Shown here: positions 57,155-64,000 of the stretch, in pieces
Numbering within the stretch: the stretch's first letter is position 1
How the letters are laid out: each line of letters starts with the position of its first letter
NCBI GenBank assembly: GCA_037176885.1
Contig: JAWWNJ010000083.1
Location: 310,001 to 374,000, forward strand
Direction: 5' to 3'
DNA length: 64,000 nucleotides
Source of the DNA: Favolaschia claudopus
Taxonomy: Eukaryota; Basidiomycota; Agaricomycetes; Agaricales; Mycenaceae
Program-made: the position numbers and the translations under genes
Notes under the pieces: generated by a model
Told to the model about the DNA's origin: nothing
Seen by the model: the letters and a program-made list of their open reading frames with translations, nothing else
The model's database searches: none

Positions 57155-58795
57155 TCATTCATGAGAACGGCCAGCAGACGTCCAACGCATTCTTGAAGCA
57201 AGCTCTGCTGTCTCCGCTGTATATTCGTCCGGAAGGCCTTTCCACGGAGAAGCCCCCGGCAGCTCATAATCCTCGTAGTTGATTTCGATTCGTAGCCCAG
57301 CATCCGAGAGAAATTGAATCTGCTCGTGGATATCCACTTGCTTGGGCCGTATAAAATGCACCTCTACGAGTCGGAGGGTGGGAGAGTCGGCGCTCCTCAT
57401 GGCTACGATGAATTCAAGCAGAGCCTGGTCCGAAATAGAATCGCAGTCAGTGATGTGGAGCTCTTGCAAGCTTGGACAGGTAGAGGGAGTGAGTTTTGCG
57501 AGGACGTCGTCGTCCATGGTACACTCAGGCTCTTCCAGTCCGTCTCCACCGGCAAGTTTAATCCGTTGGATGGTCGGGGGTAGCGCATTCAATATTTCTA
57601 TCAAAGTTTGTTTGTTGAACATATCAGTGTTCATCTCGAGACTTTGGAGGCAAGGAGAGGTGGCTAATAAGAGATCTGCGCCATTAATTTTGAGATCGTA
57701 GTACCCGAGAACGACTAGATGCAGGAGACCTGGCAAGGAGACACGGCTGAACAATCCGTCTGCGTTGTACAGCGAATAAAAACCTCGGTCATGCAGAGTG
57801 AGTGAACGCAGATGGGGAAGCTCAAGGACCGTCCCAGTGAAAGGGTGGCGCATGCGATTGCTGATAGTCAGCTCGCATGCTTCAAGGCGGGGGCACAAGG
57901 AGAGAACTTTAACAGCTGCTTCGTTAGTCACGGAACGCCCATGACTGCCAATGGAAAGGGAGCGCAATTGGGACCATCGTACGGGTAACGAAGGGATGTT
58001 TCCATGCTCACCGCTCAAAGAAAAATGAGCGATATGTGGGCCGCTCAAGAATTGAAGGGCAGGCCACTGCGCTGAACCCGGGGAGGGAGCTCGTTGGATA
58101 TGCAGCCGCGTGAGCATCGGAACGTCCTGCTCGGATATACTCGAGAGGCACTCCAGAGCTGTCAGGGACGCCCGTACCGAGATATTCTGCCAGCGATATG
58201 CGAATGGAATGAGAACTTGTAAGATGGCAGCAGTGGCAGATGATGGAGTGGTGACATCCGTAGCATGGCGATCTTCATCGTCACCAGTTAGCGATATAGA
58301 GAGCGGACTCTGGCCTGACCGCTCGAGCCAATCCTTGGCAGCTTCTGCCCATTGAGCGTATTTCTGTTTTCGGACAAACTGTGTCGACGCGGAATTCAGC
58401 TCTGGTTCCACAATGTGGAGGCGGCACCAAAGACGAGGTATCGAAAGCGACAGTGTCCTCCACGAGCTACACACGCGACCCAACAGCATGGGAGCTTCTA
58501 CGGAGCTCATAACGCAATTACGCTCTTTCGGAAGACACGCAACGAATATTTCAGAGAGGATCTCGGGGGGAATTCGTTGGATTGGGGCTATGAGAGTGCG
58601 GTGAGCCCAAATATATGACCTGAGGGTCGCCTGTTCGCTGAGTAGTGCATCAATAGCTTTGTACAATTCCGCGATTTCTGTGTCGATTTCTTGGACACGA
58701 GACATCGGTTCGACGAGGAGAGACCGAATTTGGGGAACTTCGTCATCGCGAGCAAGATAATTAGTACCCAGTTTCGACTGAAAAGGTGAGTACAT
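57155..58795 (-). CDS. Coiled-coil F-box/LRR-like protein, subfamily B
   Basis: Intact single-exon paralogue of 546 residues (MYSPFQSKLGTNYLARDDE), closely related to the 34.3-kb gene throughout. The coiled coil (QEIDTEIAELYKAIDALL) leads to the F-box-like core QRIPPEILSEIFVACLP and VCSSWRTLSLSIPRLW. The LRR-like half includes CPRLEACELTIS and CPSLQELHITDCDSISD. Compared with that copy it lacks the last 30 or so tail residues. It is divergent with the decayed subfamily A copy at 58981; the two share a promoter. Confidence 0.85.
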   Translation of the reverse strand: MYSPFQSKLGTNYLARDDEVPQIRSLLVEPMSRVQEIDTEIAELYKAIDALLSEQATLRSYIWAHRTLIAPIQRIPPEILSEIFVACLPKERNCVMSSVEAPMLLGRVCSSWRTLSLSIPRLWCRLHIVEPELNSASTQFVRKQKYAQWAEAAKDWLERSGQSPLSISLTGDDEDRHATDVTTPSSATAAILQVLIPFAYRWQNISVRASLTALECLSSISEQDVPMLTRLHIQRAPSPGSAQWPALQFLSGPHIAHFSLSGEHGNIPSLPVRWSQLRSLSIGSHGRSVTNEAAVKVLSLCPRLEACELTISNRMRHPFTGTVLELPHLRSLTLHDRGFYSLYNADGLFSRVSLPGLLHLVVLGYYDLKINGADLLLATSPCLQSLEMNTDMFNKQTLIEILNALPPTIQRIKLAGGDGLEEPECTMDDDVLAKLTPSTCPSLQELHITDCDSISDQALLEFIVAMRSADSPTLRLVEVHFIRPKQVDIHEQIQFLSDAGLRIEINYEDYELPGASPWKGLPDEYTAETAELASRMRWTSAGRSHE

Positions 58796-58902
58796 TGGGC
58801 TTTTCTAGCAATCGCTTAGGAGGATGTGGTTGACGTTGCAGCGGTTCGAGTGGCAAGCTCGGATTCGGAAGGATGCGGTAAAAGAGAGGAAAACTTCAAG
58901 TT

Positions 58903-58912
58903 GGGTTAGGGT
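58903..58912. promoter_or_regulatory. Telobox in a second shared divergent promoter
   Basis: GGGTTAGGGT, 108 bp from the minus-strand start (58795) and 69 bp from the plus-strand start (58981). TTCCTGCG follows at 58924-58931. Further conserved blocks shared with 34180-34349 are AACTTC-AGTTGGG and TTCACTCTGCTATC. Confidence 0.6.
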
Positions 58913-58980
58913 CAGCGACTTTCTTCCTGCGTTGACCTTAGTGTTGGCTGTTCACTCTGCTATCCTGCCTCCCGCTGGAC

Positions 58981-59466
58981 ATGTACTCCCCCTTCGCTGA
59001 CCACTTCGGCACCAACTACGTTCTAACCGACGAAGAGATTACTCAGACTCAACTCGACCTCGTCTCGTACACAGAACGTTAACAGTTACCAGTAGATCAA
59101 CTGGATGCGTGTATTCGCGAGCTATCCGAAAAGCGAGAGAAACTCCAGGCTTTCATAATCTTAACGCTCAAAAGGCGTTGATATCATATCCTCGCTGTCT
59201 TCATACAGATCTCCTCGAAAATATATTCTTGGCTTGTCTTCCAGCGGGTGGAATCTCTGTGATACGTCGAAACTCTGTGATGAGTGCCCATGTAGCTCCG
59301 TTGCTCCTCTGCCGGATCTGTAGCGCATGGAGAAAAGCTGCAATGTCTATGCGGAGGCCTTGGGCGTCTCTCCGTATCCCCGTCGATTTTATTCCGGCCG
59401 ACCGGGTGTTCATTGTACTAAATTTCAGAGCGATAGAACAGGGATACACACACGCCTCGACAAATA
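58981..59466 (+). pseudogene. Truncated F-box gene (subfamily A)
   Basis: It starts MYSPFADHFGTNYVLTDEE. An in-frame TAA in the coiled coil and a frame change follow, then QKALISYPRCLHTDLLENIF, SAHVAPLLLCRICSAWRKAA and LRIPVDFIPAD. Homology stops shortly before 59466, so the whole LRR-like half is missing. The next gene, on the opposite strand, ends right there. It is the partner of the intact subfamily B gene at 57155-58795 and the counterpart of the intact gene at 32617-34173. Confidence 0.75.
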
Positions 59467-62400
59467 TCAAATGACTCGGGCGTACATGAGAGCGAACAGA
59501 ATTGCAAGTAGCATGAGCAGAGTCCACCAGATAAGATCCATTAGTGTACTTCGCATGCTCAATCTTATGTCGACCAGTTTGCTCACGATACTCGTCAAGC
59601 TGCCTTGGGATTCGAACCCTTTCGCTGCTTCTCCTGCGGCGGCGGTTCCAGAGTTGTCCATGTCATTCAGCTCTTCGAAACTTGGCTGGTCGGCGCCGTC
59701 TCCTGGTGCAATGAATATTGGCGAAAGATTGCCCTCCAATTTCTTCATGGCGACTGTGGTGTCAAGGGCTTCTTTGAATTCCGGGTCTCCTGCATCGTTC
59801 CCCTCATCTGCTTCGGCACCATTCATGTTCGCTAGACCTTCGAGAGCAGCGTGATACTCCTCCACCTCTCGATCCCACCAATTAAAATCACCATATTCAT
59901 CTACGTCCACTTCTTGTATACATAACCACTCCGGTTCAGGGGGCAGTGAGGCGAATTTTAGTCTAGCCGCCGCCGCCTCAGCGGTTGCAGTGGAGGCATC
60001 ACTAGTTTCACCTCTCCTTGTCAAGAAGCCAGCAAGCTCGTCCAAGGCCTCAGCGAAATGTGGAAGGAAGTACGTCTCCGGGTCGACCACCTTGCGCAAA
60101 ATGTCAACGGCTTCTTCGGAGGCGGCGGTAGCCTCATCTTCACGTCCAAGCAATCCTAGAATGGAGGCAAGATGTCGTAGGCTGCGGGCAAGAGTAGGAA
60201 AATGTCTTGGGGCTGGCGCAACTAGTTCGCGATATAATCCCGTCGCTCGTCGTCAAAAGAGCTTCTTCGCTGTCATCGACAGCCAGTAATCGCAGAGACA
60301 GTGCAAAGAACGCGTTTCCTCCCAACTCTCCACCTCGGATTGGGTAGATGAAACATCTCCCCATGTACTCCGAGTATTCGTTGTATAGTGAAACTGCCTT
60401 CTGGGCAGACTCAAGAGCTTCATCTGTCCTTCCGACTGTGGCTAGGCAATTAGAGTGAGTGGTCAGGGAGTGAATCTGCACGCATATCATTAGTTCTTCC
60501 GGCGCCTCTTCAGTTTTTAGGTCCTGGCACGCCGTTACGGCCATTTTAGCGTGCTCAAGTGCTTTTGCAGGCCTTCCTATCAGTTCCCAAGCCCAGGCGA
60601 GTTGCGGAAGAAGAAAATAGAGCAGCCTGAGCAGGATATCGAAAGTTGGCCTTTCAGGGCAGAATTTTCGAATACGGTCCGCCACTCCCGTCCTCACAAG
60701 TTGTAGAGCTTCCTTGTGCCGTCCTACTCGTTGAAGTATCTGTGCCTTTATCACCAATAGAGATAAATCCTCCGAACCCGAAGCAAGGTCACCAAACATC
60801 AACCCCTTCTGTTTGACAAGATCGATGGCCTCGGGAAAGCGTGCTGCGTCATGAAGAAGTACAACCCACAGCTCCAGAAAATCCTGTAGCCACACCACAG
60901 CGTGTGGGTGGGCATCAGATTGAGATGCCAAATACACCGCAACCACCTGACAAATTGAGATTCCCTCGTCGACTACCCCTAGCCTCGCGGCGTGTTCACA
61001 TACACCGGAAATCTGCAGCAAGATGGATTTGCCACTCTCCAAATTTCAACGTGTCAAAAACTGCATGGAAGCTTTTGCCTTTGACAGCTTGTACCAATAT
61101 TCGCAGTAGAGTGACGTAGTCGGCTGGCAATAGGCGCGGAAGGACTGCACAGGCGATGCGTAGAACCCAATTTAGGACAAATTTGTTGCAGACCCGACTC
61201 TGTACCACGACTCGAAGCGTCTTGGCGGCCTGAGGAAAGTGGGCCACAAGAATATTTTGGATCAAGGCCTGGTTGCGACACTGCCACTGTGCCCCAGCAA
61301 AGAATAACCGCATCACGTCCGCCAATAAACTCGAGTCGATCGGAATGGGCCTGGTAACGTCTATTGCAAGTGGTGCGGTTCGATATGTGGGTTTCAGAAA
61401 GAGGCGAATCTGTTCCGTGGGATGATAGGAATTCGGTTGCTGTGAAAAATAGGTAAAGGCATGAAGAACGTGAAGAAATTCAGATGAATATTGCTTCTGG
61501 TTGGTACAAGCCAGGTTGCGGAATAGTTCTACGCAATCTGCAAGCATGAAAAACGAAAGGTGACCGGCTTCCGCCACGGTGCAGATGACCTCTAAGAAAA
61601 AGTCGATATAGTGTCCCGAAAGAGGACAATAACGGAAGATCAGTGGACTGCATGCAGTCCGGGAAGCTTCCAGGAGAGCCTCGTATGAATCTAGAGGAAG
61701 ATCCAGAGAAGACAGAGTTTGTGCAAGGACGAAGAGGGCATCACAATATTTCTTTGTAGTGTACTGCTCGTCGGCTGTCAATGGTACTCCTCTTGAGACT
61801 ATAGACAGAGCTTCTACCATTGGACGAGCAAATGCTACAGCATCTTGGGCTGCGGACAACATGAGTTTGTCGTCCTTTGCGAGAAGATTCTTTGCGTGCA
61901 TGATCATGGAACGCAAGTGGCCGTTCCGGTTGACCTCCTGAGTCCGTAGGTGCGATATTTCAACCCAGAGTGCCAGGGACTGCTGACTAAACCCAATGGC
62001 TGCGTCGAGCTCGCTTTGACGGCGATGTGCTCGGGAAATCTCGCCCAGCGTATCCGCAATGTGCGGTAAGGTCCCAGTATCACGGCCCCTCTTCATCATA
62101 TAACGAAGGAGGTCGATTTCGAAGTGACCCCAAATGATTATTTGTGAATGCATTTCAGCGAAATTGAAACACGCCGGAAGGTCATCCATCGCCTTTATTA
62201 GCAAGTCCATTAACGATGCATGATCCCGAGAATGGATTGCGACAATGATTCCGAGAATGTGGAATAGTGCATGCGAAGGCGTAGTGGTTAGGGAGGGTTC
62301 GATAAAGCCGAAAGAGATTGCGTCGCAGTTCCAGCCTCGAGAGGGGGTTTGGAGGGGCAAATCTTCACAACCAAGCAAAGGTTTGACCAAGTTTATTAGT

Positions 62401-63264
62401 GATCTCAATTGCGCAGACATATATTGATATTCCAAGCTTTGAAAAGAGCAATCCTTGTTGAGATGAGCTTCAATCGATTAGTATTTCGACACACTTACAG
62501 CTGATATGTTCTTGACGGTTTCACTCAATTTATGCTGCCCAAATTCGGACTCCAGCATGAAACGTGCCATCAACCCTTCTAGACGACGAGTTTTCGCCTG
62601 ATTTTCTACGTTGTCTACAATGAGTCTTTGTTCGATACGCAGAGTTGTATGCGCAATCTCGACTGCTACGTGTTCGGTACGAGCAGCTGAGAAGGCCTGC
62701 ATACAGGGTACCACAATGAGTGAGCCTGTGCATCCATGAATAGAAGTACCTCACGGTGAATTGGCTTAAGCATTTGTTCGCGTGTTCTCGCAGTCGAGCT
62801 ATTTTCTTTTCTAAATCATCGCGCTTTCTCCAAGCCTTCAAATGAGACGGGATGCCTCGAAGACCAGGAAGCTGTATTGGAGAGATCCCGAGGCATTTGG
62901 AATGCACATATAGCATCTCGCTGATTCGGCACGGTGAGAAACACAAATTACCGCCGGTTTTCAAAGGAACCTTACACCTTCAGATTTTCTAGGGCCCCCA
63001 ACAACTCCGGCCCACGAAAAGCGCCTTCCTTGCCGTGGGTGAGACGTGCGAGGTCGCACAGAGTGCGCACAATGTCCTGTGTAAGCTCTCTGAATTGGCG
63101 TCGGTTTTCGCCGACCTGCGACATATTCAGTGCACGCTGACAGCATCAGGAGCTGACATACCTTTTCTATAGAGCTGCGAATGCCTTCACCTAATTCTAT
63201 GAGGTCTTTGATGAAGGTGGCGAGAAGTAATGATAGTGGAGGTGATGGTCAACGGGTCGAGCAT
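59467..63264 (-). pseudogene. Frameshifted TPR-like membrane-anchored protein
   Basis: A large helical-repeat protein of about 1,200 residues. The start at 63264 reads MLDPLTITSTIIT, then a one-base shift near 63225 is needed to reach LATFIKDLIELGEGIRSSIE. Short introns lead to ENRRQFRELTQDIVRTLCDL, EMLYVHSKCLGISPIQLPG and a helical segment with HTTLRIEQRLIVDNVENQ. The middle and C-terminal parts are TPR-like (GRHKEALQLVRTGV, GRPAKALEHAKMAV, GRTDEALESAQKAVSLY, GREDEATAASEEAV). A second one-base shift lies near 60232, in a G run (GLYRELVAPAPRHFPTL continues only in the next frame). The last residues form one membrane helix (LIWWTLLMLLAILFALMY). A junction near 61040 is either a 50-nt intron with a weak GTTTTT donor or a third shift. 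The family resembles N-terminal/TPR parts of fungal STAND proteins; no NACHT or NB-ARC is present. Confidence 0.65.
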
Positions 63265-64000
63265 TATCGGAAAGCTTTCAGACACCACAGGCGGAAGAGA
63301 CAGAAAATGCGGGAAGAAAGAGGAACATAGAGATTTAATTACACTCGTATTTCATAGCCTGAGGCGGCAAATGGTCACAGCTTTAAATTTGAGCGGCGTG
63401 AAAGCGCCACCGCACCGAGTGCAATTTAACATTCAAAAGTACGCGTCGTGACGCACAGATATCAGGTGTTGTGTCGGAAATTTGTTCCAATCCAATCCCA
63501 ATTTGTGCGTTGCAAAAGTAGATTTCAGCGCCGGTCGTGGCGCTACACGGAAGAAATTATGCAGCATCAGAGCTGACGACGAACAAACACTCACTCACGA
63601 ATACTGCGTTCAGCGGCTGGGGCATGTTGATAGCCTTGAAGCCGAACAGAGAAGTAGCGAAGTGCCAGTGAACGCTCATTGACAAATGTTCATCGATATA
63701 CTGCCACCGATTCGGCATTCAATGAGACCTGCGGCATTCGAAGCCTTTAATAACCGCGAAATCGTGGACCACTGGCAGCGGGTTGACTTCTTTGTCTAAC
63801 CCAACTCGGAGGCTGAGTGACCGCCTGCCCGCCGGCTGCGACTCTGAGGCGGAATGCGAAGTCCACTTGGGTCGCCATTTCACCAGTTGGTTCTGCGTCG
63901 CGCATCGGCGGCGCCGCCCGCCACTCAAGATCCAACACAGTCACTTTGGGAGTTGAGAGATTGTTCCTCTCGCGGGCGTGCAATCGTGTCAACGTGTTGT
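63265..64000. other. No gene recognised at right edge
   Basis: Upstream region of the TPR-like gene. Short frames only (63482-63682 plus, 63719-63992 minus), none with a domain. Confidence 0.4.

Noticed and set aside
17731..58912. Teloboxes as interstitial telomere or chromosome end
   Set aside because: Each is only one to two TTAGGG units at a fixed distance from start codons, not a tandem telomeric tract.

Overview
The window is nuclear DNA from a filamentous fungus, almost certainly a mushroom-forming basidiomycete (Agaricomycetes). The basis is dense short GT-AG introns of about 45-65 nt with CTGAC/CTAAC-like branch points, a Zn2Cys6 regulator, an Afi1/MesA-type DENN protein, and above all an expanded family of coiled-coil F-box/leucine-rich proteins beginning M-x-SPF...GTNY. 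A Mycena-like genome is my guess, from memory of such families; it is not shown by the sequence.

Layout. 0.4-1.7 kb: a ladder of short introns around small exons. 3.8-6.1 kb: Zn2Cys6 transcription factor (-). 7.6-7.9 kb: a 277-bp MITE. 9.0-11.9 kb: Afi1/MesA-like DENN protein (-). 12.2-16.8 kb: a transposase-N-terminus relic, an F-box relic and two other F-box-like genes. 17.8-36.1 kb: an F-box-rich block (17.8+, 24.9+, 28.9-, 32.6-, 34.3+) interleaved with ordinary single-copy genes: a REX1-like RNA exonuclease, an unknown protein, a VOC/glyoxalase-fold protein, a DAO-type FAD oxidoreductase and a NAPE-PLD-like metallo-beta-lactamase-fold phospholipase. 36.1-36.8 kb: a 656-bp long-TIR element. 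36.8-40.6 kb: a DUF218/YdcF-like protein and a kinesin. 40.7-43.9 kb: an F-box gene broken by a 1.47-kb element. 43.9-56.9 kb: a 13.0-kb Mutator-like (MULE) element flanked by a 10-bp direct repeat. It carries an F-box/LRR cargo gene, a fused MULE-transposase/SWIM/Ulp1-protease gene and an AT-hook-like gene. 57.2-59.5 kb: another divergent F-box pair. 59.5-63.3 kb: a large frameshifted helical-repeat (TPR-like) protein with a C-terminal membrane anchor.

The most interesting signals are the following. (1) The 13-kb element sits between the start codon of one F-box gene and that gene's own promoter motif, which lies intact just beyond the far end of the element. (2) A telomere-repeat-like box (GGGTTAGGGT) lies about 65-110 bp upstream of the start codon of nearly every member of the SPF..GTNY F-box family. 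Two of these boxes sit inside shared divergent promoters, and one is an orphan without a gene. (3) A divergent F-box pair and its promoter exist twice in inverted orientation. (4) A 66-bp insertion in an F-box exon is flanked by an 8-bp duplication and has GT/AG ends, so it looks like a newly inserted intron. Spliced gene models were joined by eye from reading frames and splice consensus; no alignment or database search was run.
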